A DNA stretch of 64,000 nt from the NCBI RefSeq assembly GCF_014529535.1, contig NW_023504022.1, positions 10,293,028 through 10,357,027 on the forward strand, in the 5' to 3' direction. The position numbers were made by a program, and so were the translations under genes. Of the stretch, positions 1 through 12,905 are shown one piece after another. Numbering within the stretch: position 1 is the first letter of the stretch; each line of letters starts with the position of its first letter. This stretch comes from Bradysia coprophila. Its lineage: Eukaryota > Arthropoda > Insecta > Diptera > Sciaridae. The notes under the pieces were generated by a model. It saw only the letters and a program-made list of their open reading frames with translations. It did no database searches and was not told where the DNA came from.

Positions 1-1725
1 CTCGAGACATACACATTTTACTGGGTGGTAAGAACATAGTTTTGCAGAGCGCGTATTTCTCGAGTTATTTAAAATTTAGTTTTTATGATAACACTGAAGA
101 AACGTTACGTAATTTATGAATGATCCCTATACGACAGTAGATAATCCCAAATAATCCAAAATATTAATCATTCAAAGCAATTTCTATTTACGATCGATGG
201 CAACCCGGAAGAGGTGCAGGTATTGTTAGTGAAAAGTTAGCGTCTTTTTTCGCTAACGGAATATTAATAAAAACGTTTTGCATATTGATTGTGTGTGCAA
301 CACGTTGTGCACACGATGGAAGTGTAAGGTGTGCGCTTTCATTAAAAATGTTCACGTTATTCCGGTTTCTATTCCTGGTCCAGAGAAACGACTTAAATAC
401 ATTTCTAAGTTTCATTTCTTGTTTTGCCAATTTTATTGCAGTATACCATCAACCCTCTTGGACTTCGTACTTCACAAATCAGTTGTTGCACGTGGTTCAA
501 TAAATGTTAGTCCGCATAATATATACGTCCGCCATTCATCCATTATTTAATAAAAATGCTATTTCCCTACATTTATATGCATTGTACTATACGCATAATA
601 TTTATTATATCATCCACACCATATCTGAAACATTATTTTGATTTACAGTGAAGTTTATATAAATATTGCATACATGCAGCGTAGCTCGTGCTGCCTTCTT
701 TAACAACCATTTTTTTGCTTCAATTTCTTTATGTGTATTTTCGATAGTGCACGATGCTTTTTCATGCCTCTGTCGACTGCAACAGACAAATAATGTAGGC
801 GAAAAAAACCGAGCTAAATTGTTTGATGTAAATTTCGACATTTGATAAGACTTAGAACGACTCCACTAGACATATAGGCATGAATGTATATTCTGAAATG
901 ATTTTCGTTCAAGACTGATGTTCAATTGTGCTTGTTGTTCGTTTTTTTCTTTACAAAAACACAGCCATTTTATGTTATGTGATATTTTTCATATTTGGTT
1001 TTCGGTGTGGAAAGGGGGAAGAAGAGAGGTTTATTTCAGAATCAGAATTATTTTTTGTGCAGGAACCGTGTGTAAAAATAAATGCGGTTTCTGTGATTTT
1101 GTTGTATATTTAACCAACATGAGATATTTTATAGAAAGAAATTTTTTTTTTTTGAATTCTCCATTCGGGCACCGCAATTTTGATATATTCAATAAACGAT
1201 TTTTTGTAGATTAATAGAAGTCTGTCGAAGACAAGATTTAGAAGGGATTCACCTTGATAGAAAACTAAAACCGACGTTGTTTGTGTTGTTGCTTTAACGA
1301 CTACTAATTTTCCACTAACAATTCTAAAATTTCTGAAAGCTCACCAGACTTTATATGTAATAGTCCAGTTTTCGTGTGAATTTTGTTTATCCGAGGCGAA
1401 GCCGAGGTCGATAAACACTCGATAACATGACACTTTAATTTTATCCCGAGTTTTGTGATGGATTTTACATGTTTAGGCGGTCGAAAGTACATGAAATTTG
1501 ATGAAAATTACGATTTTCAACAACCAAGCATGTAAAATTTCCTTACATGCTACATGCGTCGAAAACCGTACCTTTCATGTTTTAAGCACTACTCTCGACC
1601 ATGCATTAAAAATGAAAACTCTTGTTAATGGTGTTTACTGACGTCACACGAACGCTCCATTTTTTATGGTTGCGGGTCGAAAATCGGACATTTCCTCGAA
1701 TTTAATGATTTGTCGACTTTTCAAC

Positions 1726-1805
1726 ACTGTTAAGGCCAGGTTAAGTTGGTTTCTATCGCGAATGTTTACATGCGATGTAAGGTGGCTTAACCTGGCCTTA
1801 AGTAA
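1726..1805. mobile_element. Tiny hairpin element flanked by TTAA
   Basis: The arms GGCCAGGTTAAG and CTTAACCTGGCC are exact reverse complements about 40 bases apart, and each outer end is followed by TTAA. A TTAA flank is the target site of piggyBac-type transposons, so this may be a very short non-autonomous derivative. The flanking TTAA could equally be part of the inverted repeat itself. Confidence 0.45.
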
Positions 1806-3961
1806 ATGACTGTCGTTTCGATTAGGAAAATGAATGAAGTAAAGATTTCTATTATCATTCTTCAATTTTTACTAGACCGATCCCATCATTCGAACTTCAA
1901 CCTTCTGAATCTGAATTCAGATTTTCGAAATTCAACCGACTGTACAATACCGATTGTACAATATTCGTATCGAACGATCCTCTCCTCATCGTGAAACATT
2001 TCGTTGCATCACTTCACTTAACAACACTTATTGATGATATAACAATAACATTTTGTAAAATGCATTTTCAAAATATATATTGTACATGGAGGTATATACA
2101 TACACATCATATAGACATAATATCTCTAACTGACCTGGTTTTCGACTTTTATCTATTATATATTTACTATTTTCGATCCAATTAAATTACGTTTGTGTTA
2201 TAAAGTATTCGGTGAGTGTGTTTGAAAAACAAATGCACTTTAAATTTTGTATGAAACGTTTAATATGACCCAGAAACATAAATTGCTTCACAAATATGCT
2301 TTATGTATAGCGTTGAGTAATGGGAGAGCCGTTTCTGTGATGAATAACTAGAACAAAGAGGTTTACTTGTAATATTTAAAAAAAATTGCTGTCGTCGGTT
2401 GCACTTATTGTTGATGTAAACATAAAACTTTTCGGCATCAAGAGTAGTAGAAATGAATGTAAATGGTGAAGCTGTGTTGTGGGAAAACAAATCCGATATG
2501 CTTGCCTAGCTTCAAGAGAATCGGTCGAGCAAGAATTTGTTGTTTAAATGATTCGGCTTCTGTGAGAAATTATATTCAACTCTATCAACTCGAAGGGGAT
2601 TGTCCTTCTTGATTTTTGAAAATAGAAAATAGAAGACTGGTTTTACATTTCCTCTTAATAAAAAAGTACTTCAAGAGGAACAATTAGGTCAGGGGATGAT
2701 TAATGTCAAAAGGCGTAGGGTAAGCTTACCAATCCCCGGACAAGAATGAGTTCTCGGACACCTATTGTCTTTTTGCTTCGAATCATGACTTGCGTCGATT
2801 AATAGCTTGTCTGGATGATCTAACCTAATTAGATCAAGATATAACTAATAACGAAAGGTGTACGTATTTAGCGAATTATAAAACGAAATATAATTTGCTA
2901 CATAGATAGTAATCCGAACGAAGAAAAGAGCTCTATTAAAAACAGCTTCTAGTAAAAAATTCCTCCTGTCTGCGTTGCGTAAATTTATTCAATGCGTCGA
3001 ATTCTGACATATCTATACAATACCGTATTTAGGAAGAATACTTTCCACTGCTGTTGATCTCATCTCAATCGAATTCAAAGTCTACAATGTTATTAATCTT
3101 TATTCAAGTTTAACGCCATTTGTTGCCATGACACAAAAACGCAAATATTTTTTTCCTCGTTGCAATAAAATGCATTTTATAAAATAATAATGTTTTTTAT
3201 GCAACATGACTCTTGTTCATTGCAAAAATAATAATCGGTTGGTGCAATGCAATTTTTGCACGTTTTCTTTTCGAATTGTGTACATTGTAGTTGGTAAATA
3301 ATATTCGTTCTGTAGGTACGTTAGGTATAAAATTTTGTCTATTATATTGAGAAAACGTAAGTTAACAACTCAGGTAAAACCAGAAATATTTTTTGTTGTT
3401 GGTGAAACATCTAAAGAAATTCTCCTTTTTTTTGCTATTCAATTTAATTCTAAATATTCGTATACCAGGTGCAACATGATCGCCATGATGCATCCCTCGT
3501 TGTAATGTGTGTATTTATGTGTATAGTTGAAAGCGAACTTGTCAGGTGAATGAATTTTTTTAAACCACATTAGTAGTATGAATACAACAGAAGACTATGC
3601 ATTTTATATTGGGACAGGTATATAAAATAAATGTAAGAACTGAGCATTATCAAAAGGAAGAAAGAAAAGATTATCTTGCGTCCATTGTGGTGGATTTATA
3701 AAAGGGAATTCAAAGCTACAATTTGGAAAACGATATTTTTAACGTTCATCCTATAAATTCGAAACATCCCTAATACGTGTGCTGGCTATAAATCCAGACA
3801 TTTGAAATTGCTATAATACAAACAAGTGCAGCAGGCCTGATCAACTAACCTAATTAACTGGAGTGAGATTTAATTGGGGATACAAATTTGCATTTTTATG
3901 AAGAAGAAAACTGGCTGCAATTGACGTACATATGAGTACTAAGTTGTAACCGATAACATTA

Positions 3962-4320
3962 AATCAAACTCCGCAGTGCTTAATAATTGAGAAATATTTC
4001 ACTAAATTCACCAAATTTCTCTAAATTCACCTAGTTTCAGTAAATTCCATAAAAGAATTTACCAAACTTCACCAATCTTCAGTAAATTTTACCAAATATC
4101 ACTAAATTCCACTAAAGAATTCACGAAATTTCTCTAAATTTAACGAAATAATATTAAAATTTCCGCAAAGTTACCGAATTTACCACAAATTAAATTTGGT
4201 AATTTTTGGTAAATTTCAGTAAATTCTGTGAATGAATTTACCAATAATAGTTAAATTTAGTTAAAATTTGGTAAAATTTAGTGAAATATTTCTCAATATT
4301 AAGACCTGGGGAATTTGATT
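3962..4320. mobile_element. Palindromic element with AAATT-rich short tandem repeats
   Basis: The outer arms are inverted copies: AATCAAACTCC, then TTAATAATTGAGAAATATTTC on the left, against GAAATATTTCTCAATATTAAG, then GGGGAATTTGATT on the right. The inside is made of many short variants of CTAAATTCACC and its complement GGTAAATTTAG. No clear target duplication is seen. It has the look of a foldback or MITE-like element grown from short tandem repeats; the family is unknown. Confidence 0.6.
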
Positions 4321-5846
4321 CCCTAAACCAGTCATAGCTTCCGCACTTAAATTCATCAAAAGCAATCCTTCAATAAAATGCGTGCTAAAAAATTTGTTCA
4401 CCCAAAACATCCATGTAAATTTCGAATCATAAATCCTTTTTACTCAGAAGGGACTACGAACCATTCTTCATAATTCCACATGGACACGAATATTTATTGT
4501 GGTTCCCCGTTTTTTTTTTAAGTTTATTTAAGATTAAGTACACTGATAGTCTCGATACGTTAAACACCAGCTGGTGTACATTTTTACCGTATCACGAAAG
4601 AAATGTTTTAACTTAACACCTACAAAAAAAAAATGAAAAGATTTATGAATGCATTTTCGAATGCAATGTGTACGTATACAGTCGGTGTGCTGTGCAGCAA
4701 TCATATTTTTGTTTAATATTTCAAGTGTCTCTGTTTTTATGGGTAATAGGAAACGTTTAGTAAGCAATATTCCATTTTTATGCTTTTGAAGGAAAGGAAA
4801 ATTTATTATTTTGTCGGTCGTTTAGGGATTTTTATGCGCACGATGCATAATTATTTCTACCAGCATTTTAGAAGGTTGAGTTGCATGGATTGCATGCGAA
4901 GCAAAGGGAAGGAAATGTGCATAAAAATGCGGAAAAAATGTTATCTTGTCAAGTATAGTATAAATATGGTTACCGATGGTTAGGCGGCTCGACTCTCGTT
5001 AACGTTGTTTAAGTATCCATTTAACTGAAACAGAATATGTTTACTCATCCAAACTAATCAAACACATCTCCATTATTATTTTATCGCCACTCTGATCCCT
5101 CTCGACTACCGACTGAATAGACTGAACGCAAACATCCTTTAAAATCAAATATTACATGTTGTTGATGGTCTGTCCTTTCAATTGCCCTGAAATGCACAGA
5201 CAGATACATGGCAACGTTAAATACATAATAAATATCCCAACATCTGAAACCTTTCAAAAACCATCTGTCTCCCGACCCGACAGCCACCATCCAAATTGCT
5301 CTTTCTCTCTGTGTGTATTGATTATAATTAAATTTATGTCGAAAAGAAAAGGTTTTTCCATATGTTTGTGTAATCTACCGGCCAAGTAAAGTGGATGGAA
5401 AAAAAGGTACATACACAGAGGATATAATAATGTTGACTTGTGCGCGCGCTGTTCCTGCAGCTATAATGCTGAACCACCTGCACTTAAGTCACGACAATTT
5501 GGCTTTTAAGTTCGATCGATTTTATATGGTGTTTCGTTTGGTAATGCGTTTTGTTTTGTCTTACGCATCATTTTCTTCGTGATTGTTATACTCTCAGAAT
5601 GGGTTGCGTAGAGGTCTTTGCCATGGCTTAAAGTGTAATATTTATGCTACTGAAGAACAAAGAACGTGGGGTAGATCACGATCAGAAGTTCGTTTTTGAA
5701 TAAAATTATGGAATTTCTAATCGAAATTATTGACCTTCTTGCCGCTCAGATTAACGAACCTTTTAAGCCTGACATTCATTTTCGTACCATTATAAGCTAC
5801 TGCAACACTAAACATGATTTTAACGAACAATTTTCTTTCCTTACAG

Positions 5847-8800
5847 GGCAATCAAAGCATTTCAACAGTTGCTTTATGTCAGTCCGGACTACGTACGTTC
5901 CAATGAAGTTCATCTGCGATTGGGTCTTATGTTCAAATTGAACAATGATTATGAAGCATCTCTGAAACACTTACAGTTGGCTCTTTTGGATTCGTCACCG
6001 TGCAGTTTTTCAAAGCTTGAAAGTGAGTTTTCATTTTGGTATTCTTTACAAATGACGTCACATGGTTAGAGGGATGGGGAAGATGATTCTAACAAATTTA
6101 GGTCAATTTTGATTTTTTTTGGGTGTCGAAAATTCTGTAAAATAGCGTGACGTCATTTGTGAACGACCCCGCAGTCTTCACAAAGTCGTTGAGGAATTTC
6201 AATCCAAGCGATACAGTGAAAGACATAAAAATTCAACGCGAAATTTGCTTTCCTTGACAGTACGATTTCACATCGCCCATCTGTATGAAGCTCAAAACAA
6301 ACACAAAGCAGCGAAGGACGCATACGAACAATTACTCAACGAGAAACAGTTAACACCGCAGCTAAAATCGGATATTTATCGGCAATTAGGATGGATGTAC
6401 CATTGCGTAGAGTCGTTAAGTGACAAACGTACACGTGAAACATTTGCGATAAACTGTCTGCAACGGTCGATCGAAACCGACACAAAATCGGGACAGTCGT
6501 TGTATTTATTGGGTCGCTGTTACGCCGGTATAAATAAAGTGCATGACGCGTTTATAGCCTACAGAAATTCAGTGGAGAAAAGCGAAGGAAATGCAGACAC
6601 GTGGTGCTCCATCGGGTGAGTTTTGAGATTTTTTTTGGATTGAATTTTATACTCTGCAGCACTCGCCAGAGTTTATCGCTTATTTTAGCTGCTTCTTAAC
6701 GATCTGTTCGTCAATGAATCGCTTTTAATGACGACGTTTGTCTTCCTTAAACAGAGTATTATACCAGCAACAAAATCAGCCTATGGATGCATTGCAAGCG
6801 TACATATGTGCAGTGCAATTAGACAAGACACACCGTGCCGCTTGGACCAACCTAGGTATTCTGTATGAAAGTTGCAGTCAACCGCGAGATGCATTCGCTT
6901 GCTATTTGAACGCGACAAGATATTCCAACAATGTAAGTGTGTTCGTGTGCTACATTCTTCTGTTGCCCGTTACCACGCAATCTGTCGTGGTAAGATTGTG
7001 GTTCTTTCAATTGTCGTTCAACAAAAGAGCTTTTCAGTTCAACGAAACATTTTTTTGTTTTCGATTTCTTTTGATACTTTTCGGAGAAATTGTGCGCAAA
7101 TTTGAAAGTACTTATCAAAGGAATGTTTTGCATGCGGAAACCGCACAATGATTTCGTATTGAATACAAGTTCAGGCCATATGGTATACGGACGGGCATCT
7201 CTTTCGAAAAAAAGACCATTGTAACGATGGTACACGCAACATGCTCAATTATGACACCACAACCACAACAATTAAAGAATGAAACGATTGTCGTTCAAGT
7301 CTTGACCGAAAATTTTTTTCTTCTTTCCAGACAACCGAACAAATCCAAAATTTAACGGTTTCATCCACCACAAATCCAACCGGTCATTCATCCACATCGT
7401 CGACCATTTCGCCGAGTCACGGAAGTCACAAAAATCTACTGAAAGATTCAACGATCACAACCAGCGGCGGTAAACCACAAAATCTATCGCAGCGGATCAA
7501 ATTTCTGCAATCTCAATTGGCTCACGCTCCTATGCCGAGCATAACATCGAAAAGACGCCAGTTGCCCTCGATCGAAGAGGCCTGGAATCTGCCGATATCT
7601 GCCGAAATGAGTTCGCGTCAACAGCAAAGTGCGCAAGCCAATCAACAGCGATCGATAGCCAAGGGCGCCTATAACACTCAGGTTAGTGATGTTGATTTTT
7701 ATACTACACGAATTTGACCCTACAAACAGTTCGGTTCCCACCTGTGCACCAATTCTTCATTTCAATTACACGTCCACAAGCACACCACGAACCATTTACA
7801 GTTCAGTTACTCATATAATCTGAACATAAACACATCATTGAATCTGGATACTTTACTTAAGACTTAAGGCTCTGTCTATTTTTGGTCACAAAATCTTTTA
7901 CTTCATTAGTTCAAACATACATTTTTCTACCCAGAGCTCATCGCTTATTGTTTTTGTTATCACTGATAACAGGTGACTAGTCATTTCTAAAAGGTTGTTG
8001 AGGTCTTCACCCAATCACCATTAATTAGACAGATGCTTCAGTTCTGTGTTATTATTGTCCGAACGAACAAATCTAAAAATATCGTCACACTAGTTATAAG
8101 TCGCGCTAAGACTTCAGTGCAATAAATTTAAACCTTACTTCCTCTTCAAATTAATTTCCTTCGCCAACTCAAAACGTGAGCTATAAAACTAGCGTGGATC
8201 ATTTACAGGTAAAGTGAAAATAGGGCGTGTGAATAAGAAAACACTGAAAGTTTTTGTTGATGTACCCGAGACGAGAACCAATCACTCTAAACATTGTTTT
8301 GATGCCAAGTTAGCGAACTTACACAACGAAAACTTTTTATTGATTGAAGCAACGAATTCTCTCAATGAGAGAAAGTCTGATTCCTTGTACACGCGACGTT
8401 ATACACGTTGAGCTAATATTCATAGTTGTAAACCCTGCAAACCTCACGTGAAAAATGATGCTTGTTTTCTCTCCCTTGTTCTCACACCGAAATAAATGAA
8501 CTTTGGTTTTCCTTCGATGTAAAATTCTCACACACACTTACTCAAATGAGAAATCGATAAGCAGCAGTAGACATAATTTTCGTTCACGTTCCGTTTTCGA
8601 TCTCTTTTATAAATGTTCCGTCGAACAGTGCGGTTGGAAAGTGAAAAAAATATTCAAATCATTTGATTAATCTGAGCAATTTTATGTAAAAAAAAACTAA
8701 GTTTCCATTTCCGTTGGTCCACGTGATCCAACTACTTACTAAAAGTCTGATAGCATAGTTAAATGGAATTTCAACGAAAAACGATTGCCGGGTAAGTTGA

Positions 8801-11800
8801 AAATGGAATTCCGGTGTATGAGAAAAAAAAAATTTGGGGTTAGGTTATCCATGAGCCACGTGTTGTTGCACGTTTCATAATCAATTTAAATGAATTTATT
8901 GCGAATCGAACGTGATTCGATCCTCTCAATCATGCGGAGAATGAATTGTTATAAAGTGGCGATTGTAAAACTCATAAAATTGTCCGGTTAGTTATACTTG
9001 CTGTAAATGAACTCTCAACTGCATGACCTTGAACTCTTTCGTGACGTGAAATGATTCGATAAACCTACACGCCTCCTGTCGTCGGTTTTTTTCTTTTTCC
9101 ACTGCGTTTAATATTCGTACACTTGCGTTTTAACTGTCCAATTGGGAATAGACAAGCAATTTTGTAAAGCGATCGATTGTTTGTTTAACTCGTTGAGTAA
9201 AAAATTGGTAGAAAATGTCGACTGTTTTGCGCTCTGGTAAATTTATTCAATGAATGGATCAGTGCTAACAAGCAGTTACAAATGAAAATGAATTTTTTTA
9301 TTTGATTAAATTCCATTTGACTCTGACGACTAAACCTGCAATGCCATTTTATTTCAGACGTCCCAAGGACCGCCACCGCCATATCCAAATCAACAGCCCA
9401 ACAATGCAGCTGTATCAAACAAACGATTCAAACAGGAGGAGAACCTTCAACAATCACCCAATGCCCGACCAGCCCAGCCCGTCTACTATCTGTCACAGCA
9501 GCAGTTGCAAATGTTACAATATCTACAGCAGAACCAGAACAATCTTACAGCCCAACAGCAAAATGTTTTACTGCAGTTAACGAATCAATATCGCCTGATG
9601 CAGCAGCATCAGCAGCAAGTACGGATTCAGCAACAACAGCGCACGCAGGCCGGTGCCGTGCAAACACAGCAGCAACAAAGTGGACAAGTTGCTAATCGGC
9701 CGGCAGGTCAACAGTTTATTGGCCAGCAGCCGAGTAGTTTTCAACAGACCGCACCACGAGTTCCACAAAGTGGGACGATTGCACAAACTGGATTTGCTGT
9801 TGAAAGCTCGAGCAATTTTCCAGCTGCAACTGGACACACACTGCCGAACGCTGGTATGCCCTACAAATCGGCCAATGTGGGACAATTTCAGCAGAATCAG
9901 TTCGGAACGAATTTGGGTTACACTCAAATATCGTCAACGACCAATCAGTCCGATATGGGTATGTACATGTTGTCGATAAGACGGCACTTGATGAGTGAAT
10001 CTAACGATTTTATTCTTTCGTTCCATCAGATGTTTCCGACCAAGAACTACAGGCTTTGCTATCGCAAAAAGACATTGCAACGTCCTTCGCTGAAAATCTG
10101 CTCAAACAGTTCGGCAGCGATGGACTTGACATCAAAGGTGAAATTCCCGACGAGGCTGGCGTAGGATCATCGTCACCAACAAATGTTGCCGCCGATTCGA
10201 CAACAAATCCAAACACAAAATCACCACCGGTCAAATGCGAAGCAACATCAACAATGTCAATCATTCCAAAATGTGATATCAAAACTGAACCAGTTTTAAA
10301 AATTGAAAAATTGTTTGGATCGAACGACACGCTAACCTTTTCGACGGCAATGGACGCGAAACAAATTATGGAAACTGTGAAGTGAGTGTTGTGTCCGGCG
10401 ACACTTGCTTCTTCGAAATGGATTTTTATTAATTTTCGTTTGTACCCTCAGATCCATTGGTGTCACAGAACCTCCATCACCATCCTCAATACAAGCTCCA
10501 GACGCTCCGATACCATCGCCACCAGAATGTCCACCGCAACGATTAACGCGAGAACAACTTGTACCACCCACACCATCCGTTCACTTGGAAAACAAAAAGC
10601 ATGCGTTCAGTCCACAACTCCAAGAGTTTTGTCTGAAACATCCCATTGCTGTGGTGCGAGGATTAGCAGCTGCGCTGAAATTAGGTACGCAATTTGCACA
10701 TACTACCGGCGTAGGAACTTGTTTTCTGATCAACCGACCTGCCATTTTAGATTTGGGACTGTTTTCAACGAAAACTTTGGTGGAGGCCAATCCCGATCAC
10801 AGCGTCGAAGTGCGATTACAAGTGCATCAAGGGCCCGATGAAAATTGGGACATTTCGCAAGCGAAAAGAGTTTGGACCTGCATATCGCATCGTCAACACA
10901 CGACCATTGCCAAATACGCCCAATATCAGGCATCGAGTTTCCAGGATAGTCTCAAGGTAAGCGCCGATTTTATGAATCAGTACAAATAGCACCCGATTCA
11001 AATGATGATCAACAATTTAAACTTTCGTTCTTCTGAATAAGAGTGAAGATAATTTTTTTCTCTGATTCCACACCAACTACTGGATGTACATCAATGATCA
11101 CCACCACCTTCATGGTCATGTGAATTAATTTTGAATTTCTTTTTTGTTTGCAGGAGGAGAAGGACAAAACTGCCGGCATTCACACATTTTCGGATTCCGA
11201 TTCGAAGGATTCGATGAGCAATAGTGGCGTCAATGGAAAGAAGAAGAAAATCAAAAATGCCAACAAAATGTTGAGGTGAGAACTCGGCAATCATTTACCT
11301 TTTGTCACCGAATTTTCCGCATTTTTTCGTAACTGATTTGACTGTTCAGCGTCAAGTTTAGCTCCATAAAAGTGCTAGAACAAACTATCCATGAAGGCTT
11401 TTCGCTAACTCCATTTTCAATTACTTAAGTGGCGTTTGATAGTAGAGCTTTCAACAAATTCATTTCCATCACCATCAGCTATTAACATCTTGTTTGTCCA
11501 TCAATTCACCGGAACATTTCAATTTCTTTATAGATTCGGTACCAACGTCGATCTGTCCGATGAACGCAAATGGCGCAGTCAATTGACCGAGCTAACGAAA
11601 CTACCAGCATTCGCCCGTGTCGTATCGGCTGCTAATATGTTATCACATGTTGGCCATGTCATACTCGGCATGAACACCGTTCAACTGTACATGAAAGTGC
11701 CGGGCAGTCGAACGCCCGGTCATCAGGAGAACAACAATTTCTGTTCGATTAACATAAACATCGGTCCCGGCGATTGTGAATGGTTTGCCGTGCCGGATGC

Positions 11801-12842
11801 GTACTGGGGCGGCATTCAGCAATTGTGCGAAAAGAATAACATCGACTATTTGCACGGTTCGTGGTGGCCGGTGCTGGAAGACCTGTACAATGCAAATATT
11901 CCCGTTTATCGATTCATTCAACGACCCGGCGATCTGGTCTGGGTGAATGCCGGCTGTGTGCATTGGGTGCAGGCGGTCGGTTGGTGCAACAACATTGCAT
12001 GGAATGTTGGCCCGTTGACGGCACGGCAGTACAGTTTGGCCATCGAGCGCTATGAGTGGAACAAATTGCAGCATTTCAAAAGTATCGTGCCGATGGTGCA
12101 TTTGAGCTGGAATTTGGCCCGGAATATCAAAGTGTCGGACGCAAAATTATTTGAACTAATCAAGTGAGTCCGATTGAAGGTTACGTTTTGCGGCTGTGCA
12201 AGCAATTAAAATTCTTTCTTTTTTTTTGCAGAAATTGTTTGCTTCAAACTCTCAAACATGTGATAGCAACGCTCGAGTATGTCAAGTTGAAGAATGTTGA
12301 GGTACGATTCCATGGGCGTGGCAAAAACGAGGCATCGCATTATTGTGGACAGTGTGAGGTGAGTAAAATTTGCAAAAAAATAAAAATATTCTGTCCCCAT
12401 CCCCGATGTTAATGTGGCCGCACTCGCAATCCTTCTACATAATTTGTCAATAGTTGTGTCGATCCTAAGGTAGTGCAAGAAAAAAATTAAAATCGTGTGC
12501 CATATGAGACGAAACTTTCGATTTGTGATCTCATTCTAGACGAGTTTATACAAGAATCCCAGCCACAATCAGACATTCGTCTTTCGAGTCTCTTTGATTT
12601 CAACAAAAACTTTTTCTTTTCAATTTCGTATTCAGCTCGAAGTGTTCAACATCCTATTCATTCGCGAACAAGAGAAACGACATGTCGTCCATTGCATGGG
12701 CTGTGCACGTAAACAAACGCCATCGCTGTCTGGTTTCGTATGCCTCGAAGAGTACCGTTTGAGTGAACTGATGCAAGTGTACGATGCGTTCGTGTTGCAT
12801 AGTCCACCACCAGCTGTATCGCCGCCGGCACCGACAACGTAA
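5847..12842 (+). CDS. Utx: Lysine-specific histone H3K27 demethylase UTX (KDM6), N-terminus not seen
   Basis: Nuclear Fe(II)/2-oxoglutarate demethylase of H3K27me2/3 and part of the MLL3/4 (Trr) COMPASS complex. Exons read: 5847-6022, 6261-6615, 6755-6932, 7331-7681, 9358-9958, 10030-10381, 10452-10684, 10751-10956, 11154-11275, 11534-12163, 12232-12358, 12636-12842; all junctions keep frame and give about 1178 residues. The first three exons are TPR units ([29 protein letters not shown]). Exon 5 is Gln-rich and poorly conserved. Exon 10 holds most of the JmjC core: HQENNNFC gives the HxE metal pair, NAGCVHW the distal His. Exons 11-12 carry the C-terminal zinc module (CGQC and CMGC pairs). 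About 190 residues present in vertebrate UTX before the AIKAFQ motif are missing. Intron 4 (7682-9357) is the longest. A possible poly(A) signal lies at 13237. Identification is very secure; exon ends are by eye. Confidence 0.95.
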
Positions 12843-12861
12843 TATAGAATAGAAAATTATG

Positions 12862-12905
12862 TTAACAATGACGACGACGATGATGATGACAATGATGATG
12901 ATGTT
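12862..12905. repeat. GAC/GAT triplet microsatellite in the Utx 3' UTR
   Basis: An imperfect run of GAC, GAT and AAT triplets starts about 20 bases after the Utx stop codon. It is simple sequence in the 3' untranslated region; no other role is suggested. Confidence 0.8.

Larger units (their letters stand above)
1..5846. other. Gene-poor region upstream of the first visible Utx exon
   Basis: I see no convincing coding exon here. All open frames are short (under about 100 codons) with no recognisable domain. Two palindromic elements (1726-1805 and 3962-4320) are listed separately. The N-terminal exons of Utx would be expected upstream of 5847, but no stretch matching the conserved first TPR units was recognised. 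They may be very short exons hidden here or lie outside the window. Confidence 0.5.

Noticed and set aside
6852-7235. 127-codon minus-strand frame opposite Utx intron 3
   Set aside because: It is a shadow of Utx exon 3 and its intron, with no domain.
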